Below are positions 44,882-53,672 of a stretch of DNA of 64,000 bases, in pieces. Every line of letters starts with the position of its first letter. Within the stretch, counting starts at the first letter, position 1. Source of the stretch: Pontibacter indicus (GTDB lineage Bacteria; Bacteroidota; Bacteroidia; Cytophagales; Hymenobacteraceae). The position numbers were made by a program, and so were the translations under genes. Location of the stretch: positions 186,001-250,000 of the forward strand of contig NZ_FTPP01000001.1 of assembly GCF_900156345.1 (NCBI RefSeq), given 5' to 3'. The notes below the pieces were generated by a model. The model saw only the letters and a list, made by a program, of their open reading frames with translations, was not told the DNA's origin and did no database searches.

Positions 44882-47617
44882 TTATTTCTGTACTATAAGT
44901 TTTACTGCCAGGTTGCTTCTCTGTGTAGTTTGCAATCTAATGAAATAGAGACCTTTAGATAATTTTGATCCATCAATTATCAGCTCACCGACTTCACCTT
45001 CTTGTGCCACTCCCGATTTCATAATTACTTGGGATGTGCCTTTACTATCATAAAGTAGAATAGAGTACTCCCCTTTGTCAGGTATAAAATATTTGAGTTT
45101 AGCCTGTGAAGTAAGTGGGTTAGGGTATATGAGGAGATTTTTCACTTTATCTAAACCAGCATCGTTATCAACCACATTTGTCTCCAAAATCCCAATTTGC
45201 TGAGTTTGCGCATTGGCATTTAAGCTAAATTGCGAGCTACCAACACTGGCTAAATCGGCCACTTCTGTTCCATTCAATACCTTATTATAAAGTCGAAGAT
45301 CATCTATACCACCATACCATCGTTCAAAAGACTCTAAAGCACCAATAACTAAGTTTGAATTATTGGTTCCTATTTTAACTTCTAAGGGGAATGAAACCGA
45401 CCGATCTTCTTTTCCATTAATGTACATTTTGACCACGCGACCATCATAAGTGGCGGCTATGTGTACCCATGTTTTACCATCATTAGGCAAAGTCCCGTTT
45501 GACTCGAATCTATACTGCTTCTGGTGAGAATCACTATTAAACCAAAATAATGCTTTAGCAGAACCCGTAACACCTAACATAAAACCATTATTATTTACTT
45601 TTGAAATAATGGTTTTATTCTTTGTTGTATTTGGACGCACCCAAACTGCAATCGTAATGGCGTCGGAAATGTTTAACGATGGGTTTGAAGGGGCATTAGC
45701 AAAACGTCCTGTTGTGCCAGGCATGTCAACAGCTAACCCTTGTATACCTTGTATCCACTTAACGCTGTGTGCTGTAACAAGTGTTGCATGGTTTCCATTT
45801 CCTGAGTTATCAAGAAATCTGTTACCTGAACCTTCATCTAGTTGCCAGTGCCCAACTAGTGAATTTGCTGGAATATTTATCTCCTCTGTAGTGAATCTCC
45901 ATGAGCCTGACCAAGCACTCTCGCCAGTTTGGTTGACTGCCCGTACTCTCCAATGATAAGTAGTGGTATTTGCCAGATTATTCAAAGATAATGAGGCTTC
46001 ATTAACTCCTGACTGGTTTACAGTAAGCGAAGAAAAATCGGGCGAAGTAGAAACCTGTACATGGTAAGAAGATGCATTCTCAGAAGCTTGCCATTGCAAT
46101 TTTGGGGAAGTAGAAATCCCATTTGCGTTATCGGTAGGCGAGACTAGGGTAGGGGAGCTAGGTACACTTAAAGGTGGGGCCTCCGTCATAAAACTCCATG
46201 AAGTTGACCAGGCACTGTTACCACCTGTGTTGACAGACCTAACGCGCCAATAATAATTGGTACTATAAGCAAGCCCGTCTAATGATAATGTTGTAGTCTG
46301 TACGCCACTCTGGTTAATGAGAGTTGAAGAAAAATCCGGAGAAGTTGCTACTTGTACCTGATATGATTCGGCTCTGTCGGCATTACTCCACTCCAACACT
46401 GAATTAATTAGTACATTGGTAGCCCCATTAATTGGTGAATTCAGGGTAGGCGCTTGTGGTGGAGTTGTAGGGGTTGATGTTCCACCGTCTGTTGCAGTTA
46501 CTCCTATTGCTATACCGTCAACTGTACTTGATGCCAATATGAAAGTTTCATTACTATAATTCTGCTTGGTACTTGATTGGTCTCTGTAAGAAGTTCCGCT
46601 CAAAAGTATGTGCTGGTTGCCAAAAGATATATTAGAAGTTAAAGACTCTTTATATACAATGTCTTTCCCATAAGTTTGCGAAGTATATAAAACCTTCACC
46701 TTCCCCTGCGCCTCGTTTAAGATTACTGTTGGGGTGGTTCCTGTGGTAGAAACCTCATACAAATCATCCCAGATTCCATTCGGTCTCCTTACTAAAAGGC
46801 CAATGAGAGGGTAACCTGATTTATTATAGCTAGTCTTAATGGCACAATACAAATTACCATTATTATCTGTAGTCATATTAAAATGATCATCTGCCATACC
46901 TCCACCTACGTTAACTGCAGACTGTGAAGCAGGAGATTCATCATTAGTCCAGGATATGGGGGAGGTGCCATCCAAGTGAGTCTTAAACCCAAATAACCTG
47001 GTATTCTGATTTGACCAGAAGACTCCCAACTTACCTGGCATTGCGATTATTGCACATTTGTCATTGGAAGTAATGCCAGAAGCTAAAGTAATAGGGGAAC
47101 TCCATTGTGAGTAGGGGGGATCACTCCATCGAACATTAACTGTGCTTGAGCCATCTGACGCAAGCCACATTCGGCCAGTACCGTCAACATCGATCATAGC
47201 CGTTTCAACTCCTGAGTCTAAACCAATACTTACAATCGCCGGCCGTTGACTCCATAACTTAAAAGTAGAGAGTTCTGGAACATACTCTAGTGAGACTAAT
47301 TGGGAATTAGTGCCTTGGAACATAAAAACATGCACTATGTTGCCCACGACTTTACAATCAGCTCTTGAACCAGTTTTAGTTGAAAGCCTTAAAATATGTG
47401 TCCAGGTATTATTGTCGATTCGCCACAAATGTGTACCACTTGAATTAGGTAGAACAGCCCAGAACTTTCCACTATGAGCGAATACCTTGGATTGTGTCTT
47501 ATCCTGTGTATTTGAGGTTATTGGAAGCGCATTCGTTTTTACTATAGAGCTAAACTGTGCTGATACCTGTAGACATAGTACTAAGTTAATGGCCATGATT
47601 AATAAAAATCTCTGCAT
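44882..47617 (-). CDS. T9SS-secreted multidomain protein (propeller, 2 FnIII, LamG)
   Basis: A 911-residue secreted protein. After a signal peptide (FLLIMAINLVLCLQVSAQ) come: a propeller-like region (about 22-375) related to the 42997 product (KFWAVLPNSSGTHLWRIDNN), two fibronectin III units (about 385-480 and 483-577, with SYQVQVATSPDFSS and SYHVQVSTSPDFSS), a LamG/concanavalin-like domain (about 583-790, SLVGHWQLDEGSGNRFLDNS, YGGIDDLRLYNKVLNG), and a T9SS type A sorting domain (about 825-911, LLIYPNPLTSQAKLKYFIPD, LSKGLYFIRLQT). It is probably a surface glycan-binding protein or adhesin of the adjacent exopolysaccharide region. No catalytic motif seen. Confidence 0.92.
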   Translation of the reverse strand: MQRFLLIMAINLVLCLQVSAQFSSIVKTNALPITSNTQDKTQSKVFAHSGKFWAVLPNSSGTHLWRIDNNTWTHILRLSTKTGSRADCKVVGNIVHVFMFQGTNSQLVSLEYVPELSTFKLWSQRPAIVSIGLDSGVETAMIDVDGTGRMWLASDGSSTVNVRWSDPPYSQWSSPITLASGITSNDKCAIIAMPGKLGVFWSNQNTRLFGFKTHLDGTSPISWTNDESPASQSAVNVGGGMADDHFNMTTDNNGNLYCAIKTSYNKSGYPLIGLLVRRPNGIWDDLYEVSTTGTTPTVILNEAQGKVKVLYTSQTYGKDIVYKESLTSNISFGNQHILLSGTSYRDQSSTKQNYSNETFILASSTVDGIAIGVTATDGGTSTPTTPPQAPTLNSPINGATNVLINSVLEWSNADRAESYQVQVATSPDFSSTLINQSGVQTTTLSLDGLAYSTNYYWRVRSVNTGGNSAWSTSWSFMTEAPPLSVPSSPTLVSPTDNANGISTSPKLQWQASENASSYHVQVSTSPDFSSLTVNQSGVNEASLSLNNLANTTTYHWRVRAVNQTGESAWSGSWRFTTEEINIPANSLVGHWQLDEGSGNRFLDNSGNGNHATLVTAHSVKWIQGIQGLAVDMPGTTGRFANAPSNPSLNISDAITIAVWVRPNTTKNKTIISKVNNNGFMLGVTGSAKALFWFNSDSHQKQYRFESNGTLPNDGKTWVHIAATYDGRVVKMYINGKEDRSVSFPLEVKIGTNNSNLVIGALESFERWYGGIDDLRLYNKVLNGTEVADLASVGSSQFSLNANAQTQQIGILETNVVDNDAGLDKVKNLLIYPNPLTSQAKLKYFIPDKGEYSILLYDSKGTSQVIMKSGVAQEGEVGELIIDGSKLSKGLYFIRLQTTQRSNLAVKLIVQK

Positions 47618-48754
47618 GTTTTTTTAAGCTAAGACTGTTAACCTTTATTTTTCTTATTTCCAAATGTCACTACCGATGCATCACAATTTTAGGAGGGTTA
47701 ACCTAAATTATGTTTTCTGGCGATGGACTGGCTAAGCTATGACTGCTACAATATATTGTGTCTTTACCAGATATTCTATATTTGAATGTATAGGTGATTT
47801 CTTTAAAAAAGTTACATATTTTATTTTTATTTTTATAAAAAATATAATTAATATAATATATAATTATTTTGGTTTTTAACCTCTATCTTACTCTATTAAC
47901 TAAAAAAGATCTCTACATAAGATGTATAAAAAGTGTAGGGTATGCTGAGACTTAGAAGAAATTAGGATGTGCTAAGTCAATTTATGCTGGTTAAACCACT
48001 GGATTATAAAAATACATTAGTACCTGCCAATTCACACATTTTTAGTAATAGATAACTCCTATCTATCAAAAGCCAAATTTACCAGCATGTCTTAGCCTTC
48101 GGTTTAGTTATAATGAATAATAAACTTATACTATCATTCTCACCTTTTGGAGCATATTGCCAAATAAGTGCAATTAGGTGGCTCTGCTTAAATGCTAAAT
48201 CTTTGTTCAGATATATTAATTTATATGAATAACAAGTATTCTTTATATATAAATCAGTGCTTATCTACAAGGCCTCTAATAATATACAAACTTGCTAATA
48301 CGATTTTAGTTGAAAAAGTAAATCATAATAATTCAATTTTTAAAAATTGTGGTAGCACGGTTAATTTAGAAAGGTTACAACAAATGATACTTATTAATTG
48401 AATTTAAATTATAATTTATAAGGAATAACATTTAAATGACCTTTTGAAGCATGGTATCATTTTGAAATCAGGTTTTTACTCCATTACATTTGCAACAGAC
48501 ACTTGGATGAAATGTACAATTATACGGCTGAGTTCGTGCCTATTTTTTGAAACGTCTAAGTCTTGAATTTTAACCATATACGCGGGCTTATGATTAAACT
48601 TTTAATTGTTAGACTTTATTAAAAGTCATAGTTGCAAGCAACCTGAATCACATATTATATGATCCACATTGATACTATCAGGTGGGATCATTCTTTAAAA
48701 GAATACAAATTCAATTTTTAGCCAAACATTTTCAACTTTTTAGCCAAACAAAAG
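47618..48754. other. AT-rich, gene-poor stretch of 1.1 kb
   Basis: This region is strongly AT-rich with long A/T runs and no supported gene, RNA or insertion sequence. A 69-codon frame at 48192-48401 has no coding signs. The left end should hold the promoter of the large T9SS gene and the right end that of the polysaccharide lyase, with a tandem repeat listed separately. Confidence 0.6.
48715..48750. repeat. Two 14-bp direct repeats 5 bp before the lyase start
   Basis: TTTTTAGCCAAACA occurs at 48715-48728 and 48737-48750, 22 bp apart (about two helical turns). The second ends just before the AAAGATG start context. It could be a tandem regulator site or a leader duplication. Confidence 0.7.
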
Positions 48755-49606
48755 ATGAACCTTAGACTTCGTTATCTATTAACACCCGTGCTCCTTGGAG
48801 CCATAACAGTATCCTGCGACCAGAAGGAGAGCGACGCGATCGCCCCGGACGGCTTCACGGCCGAGTCATCTGGCCTTGCCACGTCGGCCAACCTGCTATA
48901 CGAGGAGACCTTCGAGGGGAGCAACCCCTTCTCCACGGCCCACAGCGTAGAGGTGGGCTCCTGGGCCCACGCCCTGCAGTACACGAGCCCTGCCTTCCAG
49001 GGGGCCAAGGCCGCCCGCTTCGAGCTGCGCGAGTCCGACCCGCTGGTCAAGAACGGCACGCGGGCCGAGGTGACCATCGTCAAGGGCTCGGAGGGCCACA
49101 TCACCAAGAACGCCTGGTACTCGTTTGCCGCCTACTTCCCGGCCGACGGCTTTGTCAAGGAGGAGGACACGGACCTGATCAACCAGTGGCACCAGGACGG
49201 CGACCCCTCGGCCTCGATCCGCATCAAGAACGACCGCTTCCAGTTCCGGGTGGGCAGCACCAAGGACAACCGGCAGACCATCGACCTGGGGCAGGTGACC
49301 AAGGACACCTGGCACGAGTTCGTGCTGCACTTCGTCCACTCGCCCGGCTCGGACGGGCTGGTGGAGATCTGGCACAACGGCAAGAAGATCTACACCCACA
49401 ACGGGGGCAACATGTACGACAACGGCATCCTGCCTAAGTGGAAGATCGGCATCTACAAGGACACCTGGAACGAGGAGGCGACGACCACGCCGAAGCGCGT
49501 GCTCTACTACGACAACGTGCGGGTGGGCGGCGCCAACGCCACCCTGGCCGACATGACCTCGGGCGGGGCAACGGCGCCGACGACTTTCATTGACCGAAAG
49601 TATTAG
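48755..49606 (+). CDS. Polysaccharide lyase-like secreted protein (heparin lyase I-like fold)
   Basis: A 283-residue exported protein; the N-terminus (PVLLGAITVSCDQKESD) has a cysteine at 21 that may be lipidated, although the lipobox is weak. The rest fits the polysaccharide lyase jelly-roll family: NLLYEETFEGSNPFS, ARFELRESDPLVKNGTRAEV, YSFAAYFPADGF, INQWHQDGDPSASIRIKNDR, TWHEFVLHFVHSPGSDGLVE, IWHNGKKIYTHNG, WKIGIYKDTWNEEA and LYYDNVRVGG. It should cleave or bind a polysaccharide, perhaps the one made by this locus. Codon use is extreme: nearly every third position from about 48,820 on is G or C, in the middle of AT-rich DNA. No GGTATA word occurs. Confidence 0.88.
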   Translation: MNLRLRYLLTPVLLGAITVSCDQKESDAIAPDGFTAESSGLATSANLLYEETFEGSNPFSTAHSVEVGSWAHALQYTSPAFQGAKAARFELRESDPLVKNGTRAEVTIVKGSEGHITKNAWYSFAAYFPADGFVKEEDTDLINQWHQDGDPSASIRIKNDRFQFRVGSTKDNRQTIDLGQVTKDTWHEFVLHFVHSPGSDGLVEIWHNGKKIYTHNGGNMYDNGILPKWKIGIYKDTWNEEATTTPKRVLYYDNVRVGGANATLADMTSGGATAPTTFIDRKY

Positions 49607-49749
49607 AGGATATTGTGCTTAAAAAGCGATGGTAACAACGTACATAAGCTCCGAGCCTATAATAGTTTTATGTTCGGAATATTTTAGCAATTGATCCCAT
49701 AGATCTACCTATTGTTAGTTCACTGACAACTACTGTTTCAAAACCGCCT

Positions 49750-50730
49750 ATGGATTTAAGTTTTAGAAATTTAAGCTCTTGGTTATTAGCTGAAGCTTTG
49801 ATTGCACTTGGATATGTGAGAAGAGCCAGATTAAAATACCTGAATGGAGATTATATTCTCTCTTTGTATTTTCATAACCCATCTAAAAAAGAGTTTGAGG
49901 CATGTGTAAAATGGCTTATCAAACATAAGTTTACATTTATATCTGTTAAAGACTTAGAATCTATTAATAATGGTGAAAGGCCATTTCCAAAGGGCGGGGT
50001 GTTGCTCACAGTTGATGACGGTTGGGCCTCAAATGAAACTAACATTGTAGAAGTTATTGCGAAATATGAAATCCCTGTAGCCATCTTTATTTCCACTCAT
50101 CCTGTAGAAGAGGGTTCCTATTGGTGGTCTTATCTAGGTTTTAGAAAGTCGAAGAATAATGACAAACGCATCGAATTTTTAAAAAAAGTATCAAATAGTG
50201 AAAGATTAGCTGTTGTAGACACATTTAAAAAGCAATTCACTTTGTCAAGAGAGGCGATGACAATTGAGCAGATACATAAAATATCGAAATCTTTTCTCGT
50301 TACGATAGGAGGACATACCCATTCCCATCCTATTCTTCCTAATTGTGACTATTTGCAACTATACGATGAGTTAAATACTTCCAAGCAAAAACTTGAATCT
50401 TGGATAAACAAGGAGATAGCCTTTTTTGCTTATCCAAACGGAGACTATACTATTAGGGAAATACAAGTTCTTAAAGATTGTGGTTATCGTCTAGCCTTCT
50501 CGAATGTGCCACATTATATATCAAGGCAACATTTACAGAATCATTTCGAGTTGCCACGCATAGGGTTATTGGAAGGAGCTTCTCTAGCAGAGAATATCTG
50601 TCGTATGGTTGGGGTATGGCACCCAACAATAAAAAATATTAAGGCAATGTTTAACTGGGATACTTCTATTGCTGATAAAACTGTAAACTATAAGGTGAAA
50701 AAGGCTGATCTGGCAGTAGTGAAGAAGTAG
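49750..50730 (+). CDS. Polysaccharide deacetylase (NodB-like) family protein
   Basis: A 326-residue cytoplasmic or peripheral protein. The NodB core is visible: the metal-binding block GGVLLTVDDGWASNETNIVE (the usual TFDDG here as TVDDG, about 95-114), the histidine motif GGHTHSHPILPNCDY (about 194-208) and FFAYPNGDYTIREIQ. The domain de-N- or de-O-acetylates a glycan, probably during exopolysaccharide synthesis. No signal peptide is clear; the hydrophobic stretch SSWLLAEALIALGYV near the N-terminus may be peripheral. AT-rich codons, in sharp contrast with the lyase gene 143 bp upstream. A strong terminator follows. Confidence 0.9.
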   Translation: MDLSFRNLSSWLLAEALIALGYVRRARLKYLNGDYILSLYFHNPSKKEFEACVKWLIKHKFTFISVKDLESINNGERPFPKGGVLLTVDDGWASNETNIVEVIAKYEIPVAIFISTHPVEEGSYWWSYLGFRKSKNNDKRIEFLKKVSNSERLAVVDTFKKQFTLSREAMTIEQIHKISKSFLVTIGGHTHSHPILPNCDYLQLYDELNTSKQKLESWINKEIAFFAYPNGDYTIREIQVLKDCGYRLAFSNVPHYISRQHLQNHFELPRIGLLEGASLAENICRMVGVWHPTIKNIKAMFNWDTSIADKTVNYKVKKADLAVVKK

Positions 50731-50774
50731 ATTTGAGTTAATGATTATTAATATTATTTAACAATTGTCAAAAT

Positions 50775-50821
50775 AAAACTCTGTGTTCTTGATATTTGTG
50801 GTATCAAGAACACAGAGTTTT
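50775..50821. terminator. Bidirectional terminator with a perfect 20-bp stem
   Basis: AAAACTCTGTGTTCTTGATA (50775-50794) is the exact reverse complement of 50802-50821, around a 7-nt loop, with A/T runs at the outer ends. It separates the deacetylase gene from the convergent asnB gene. Confidence 0.9.
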
Positions 50822-50834
50822 ATAATAATGAGTG

Positions 50835-52667
50835 TTAATCAATAAATTCTCTGAACCATAGTTCTAGATGAATCCATTTCCAGATTTCTTTAGCGACATT
50901 CACTTTCCTGTCAAGATGATCTCTATATGTGCTGAGCGCTGAGTCTGGATTTATGATGCCTCTTTTGCGGAAAGAATCGCTTTGTAAAAGTTCAACGATA
51001 AATCTTTGCCACGCGGGCTCTCTAAACCATTCATCTTGTGGTGTTCCAAAGCCCATTTTGTCCTGGCGCGTACGGATTTTTTCTGGTAATGTACCTTTCA
51101 TGGCTTCTCTAAGTATGTATTTGGTGATGCCATCCCGAATCGACCAATTATCAGAACTCGCGAGTGTTTTTTCAACTAAACGGTAGTCAAGAAATGGTAC
51201 CCTTGCTTCCAAAGAGAAGCGCATTGAGTTAATATCTTCCCATTTAAGCAAGTGCTCCAGTTTATTTTCGAAGTGATCTAATAAAGCGTCTTTCAGAGTA
51301 TTTGAGCCGTACAGTTGTCCAGCAATTCCATTTGAATTGCTGTATCTTTCCACAAATGCAGTTTCTAAATAGCCCTTTTCCTCTACTCGAAGAGAAGTTC
51401 TGGAGTTTTCTGGAAGCATAAAGTAGATGAATGCTTTTAAACCATATAAACTGCGGTGCTTTGCCAGGTAATGGTATACTTCCCCGCTCAGTCTACCCAG
51501 TCGTGCTGAACGTAGTAGGTCCTTAAAGAAGAACCCAAAGAAGTAATGATATCCGGCAAGTTTTTCATCAGCCCCTTGCCCATCCAGTGTTACAACAACA
51601 CTATCTTTTGCTAATTCCATCACTTTGTATTGGGCATAGGGTGAGGTAGAAGGCAGAGGCTCAGCATGCGCTCTGACAAAATGGTACAGGTCGTTCTGAA
51701 GCGTGGCTGCACTTGGAGAGGTGTAGTGCATGTTCTTTAATGAACTACTGTATTCGTTTATGAATCGCTTTTCGTCGCCAAATTGGCCATCTTCGTAAAT
51801 GGCCGAGAAAGTGTTGAGATCAGTTTCGTTGTAGTCCTTAAGCAAAACTGACACAATACTGGATGAATCGAGGCCACCGCTCAGGCAGACCCCGACAGGC
51901 ACATCACTCCGGAGGCGCAGCTTAATAGCTGACGACAACAGTGCCCTATACTCTTCCGGATTCTGGAAAACCTCGGTTCTTGCCACTCTTTCTTTCAGGT
52001 TATACCATTTGCTTATTTTTGCATCGCCATTGGTAATAATGACCTTGCAACCATGCTGCAGTTTCTTTACCTCGTTGAAAAATGTGTTTTCGTTTTGATC
52101 TGTACGGCTAAAGGCCAAGTAGTCAAATATGCTCTGATTGTCTGGTGTTGGTTTACTAGTTAGCAAGGTGAGAAGGGGCGGAATTTCAGAGCAAAAGGCA
52201 AAAAAAGTATCGGTGTGCAGGTAGTAAAATGGCTTGACGCCATACCTGTCCCGCGAGGCAAATACTGATTTGCTTACCCGATCATATATGGCAAATGCCC
52301 ACATGCCGTTAAAGCGGTGCATGCACGACTGACCCCAGTAGAGGTAAGACTTTAATAGTACTTCAGTATCAGTTTTCGTTTTAAACGAAACGCCGTATTT
52401 GCTCAGCTCTTCGCGAAGCTCTACGTAGTTAAATATTTCACCATTAAACAACAGGACATACCTGCCGTCGTCCGACACCATCGGCTGATGACCATCTGGT
52501 GATAGGTCTATAATGCTTAAGCGCACAAAACCGAAACCCACCTTATCTTCTATAAATACACCATCATCATCGGGACCTCTGTGCTTCATCATCTGCATCA
52601 TGTTGCGCAGCACTTGTTCCTGGGGTTGCTTGTTTTCAAAATGAATGATTCCTGCTATTCCACACAT
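50835..52667 (-). CDS. asnB: Asparagine synthetase (glutamine-hydrolysing)
   Basis: A 610-residue AsnB-type enzyme. The start MCGIAGIIHFENKQ supplies the N-terminal catalytic Cys2 of the class II glutaminase domain; MKHRGPDDDGVF and LLFNGEIFNYVELREELSKY follow. The synthetase part has the PP-loop CLSGGLDSSSIVSVL and LDGQGADEKLAGYHYFFGFF. Members inside polysaccharide loci often amidate sugar acids or amino-acid side groups rather than make free asparagine. It is the last gene of the minus-strand run (19 bp after the SGNH-like gene), suggesting a role in the polysaccharide module. No second copy is in the window. Confidence 0.94.
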   Translation of the reverse strand: MCGIAGIIHFENKQPQEQVLRNMMQMMKHRGPDDDGVFIEDKVGFGFVRLSIIDLSPDGHQPMVSDDGRYVLLFNGEIFNYVELREELSKYGVSFKTKTDTEVLLKSYLYWGQSCMHRFNGMWAFAIYDRVSKSVFASRDRYGVKPFYYLHTDTFFAFCSEIPPLLTLLTSKPTPDNQSIFDYLAFSRTDQNENTFFNEVKKLQHGCKVIITNGDAKISKWYNLKERVARTEVFQNPEEYRALLSSAIKLRLRSDVPVGVCLSGGLDSSSIVSVLLKDYNETDLNTFSAIYEDGQFGDEKRFINEYSSSLKNMHYTSPSAATLQNDLYHFVRAHAEPLPSTSPYAQYKVMELAKDSVVVTLDGQGADEKLAGYHYFFGFFFKDLLRSARLGRLSGEVYHYLAKHRSLYGLKAFIYFMLPENSRTSLRVEEKGYLETAFVERYSNSNGIAGQLYGSNTLKDALLDHFENKLEHLLKWEDINSMRFSLEARVPFLDYRLVEKTLASSDNWSIRDGITKYILREAMKGTLPEKIRTRQDKMGFGTPQDEWFREPAWQRFIVELLQSDSFRKRGIINPDSALSTYRDHLDRKVNVAKEIWKWIHLELWFREFID

Positions 52668-52686
52668 GGCTTATAAGGTATAAGGG

Positions 52687-53661
52687 TTAATGGCTAGTTA
52701 AACTAGTGTTGACTTGTGCTCTGTAGGCTGAAAGGACAGTTGCTGATTTGCGAGTTAGCTCAGCAGAAATTATTTTAGAATATAAGGTAGCCCCGTCTTC
52801 GTTCAGGTGTGTAGGATCAACAAACAGTGAGCGGTTGCTAAGAAAAATTGGATCCTGGTTGAAGTCAAGCATGAATACGCCCTCTTTGTCACAAATGGCT
52901 TGGGCAATCTGAGTGCTGCGAGTTTGTTGCTGGTACTTCCGGTATGTCGGTGATATGATGATGTATACCTCACAGTTTGCCTTTTTAGCCTCCTCTATAA
53001 ACTGCCCGAACAGTCTTACCTCTGTGCTGTCTATGTGTTCTTCCTGTGCAAAATCTTTCAGCTTCTCTTTCCATACCTGACCAGGTATAGGCTCATATCC
53101 TTTTTCAGTGTCATCACCTGAAGTACCCAGATTGTGCATAAGAATTGTCAGAAGTTGTGAGTTGTAGCGATATAGGTAAGAATGTGCTTTGAATTTTTCA
53201 AATGGCCCCTTTAGTGTGACAATTTCTTGCACAACCTTATTGGTATGGTAATAGGGCAATAGTTCGGTTAACCTGTCATAGTCTGCCTGGGTAGAGTGAA
53301 ATTCGTTTGGATTGAGATCAAGCAAGATAATGCGTGGCTTCGGAGATCTCTCTAAAATGCTTTTGAGTACTACATACGAATATAAAATGCCTTGACCGTC
53401 TTTTCCGGTATTGTAAAATGTTTTGTGCAAACTACTTTCAAAGGGAGTGGGGTCGTAGTGATGTTGTGCTCGAGAAGAACCAAAGACGATGACATCTTCA
53501 TCAGCTTCGTTGAGTGCATAGGTAGTAAAATAAGCTGGAGCAGACGGATTGATACGAAAATAAAAATACTCCAAAAGATTGCCAATCGTAAAGTCAGTAG
53601 CGTAAAGTATTAAACCCAAGATTGCAAGCTTCTTTAGGAAGCGTAGGAGTTGACGATTCAT
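52687..53661 (-). CDS. SGNH-like protein, partner of MBOAT acyltransferase
   Basis: A 324-residue protein with an N-terminal membrane anchor (FLKKLAILGLILYATDFTIG). It has SGNH-hydrolase features: block I VIVFGSSRAQHHYDP with the nucleophile-type Ser, and block V FVDPTHLNEDGATLY (Asp-x-x-His). Proteins of this kind (DltD, AlgJ/AlgX types) act with MBOAT proteins to move acyl groups onto extracellular polymers. The MBOAT gene precedes it by 11 bp on the same strand. Acetate is a likely group, but the acyl donor is not shown by the sequence. Confidence 0.88.
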   Translation of the reverse strand: MNRQLLRFLKKLAILGLILYATDFTIGNLLEYFYFRINPSAPAYFTTYALNEADEDVIVFGSSRAQHHYDPTPFESSLHKTFYNTGKDGQGILYSYVVLKSILERSPKPRIILLDLNPNEFHSTQADYDRLTELLPYYHTNKVVQEIVTLKGPFEKFKAHSYLYRYNSQLLTILMHNLGTSGDDTEKGYEPIPGQVWKEKLKDFAQEEHIDSTEVRLFGQFIEEAKKANCEVYIIISPTYRKYQQQTRSTQIAQAICDKEGVFMLDFNQDPIFLSNRSLFVDPTHLNEDGATLYSKIISAELTRKSATVLSAYRAQVNTSLTSH

Positions 53662-53672
53662 ACCTTATACCT

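Noticed and set aside
48192..48401. 69-codon plus-strand frame in the AT-rich gap
   Set aside because: No codon bias, no family, no start context; length is within chance expectation for this composition.
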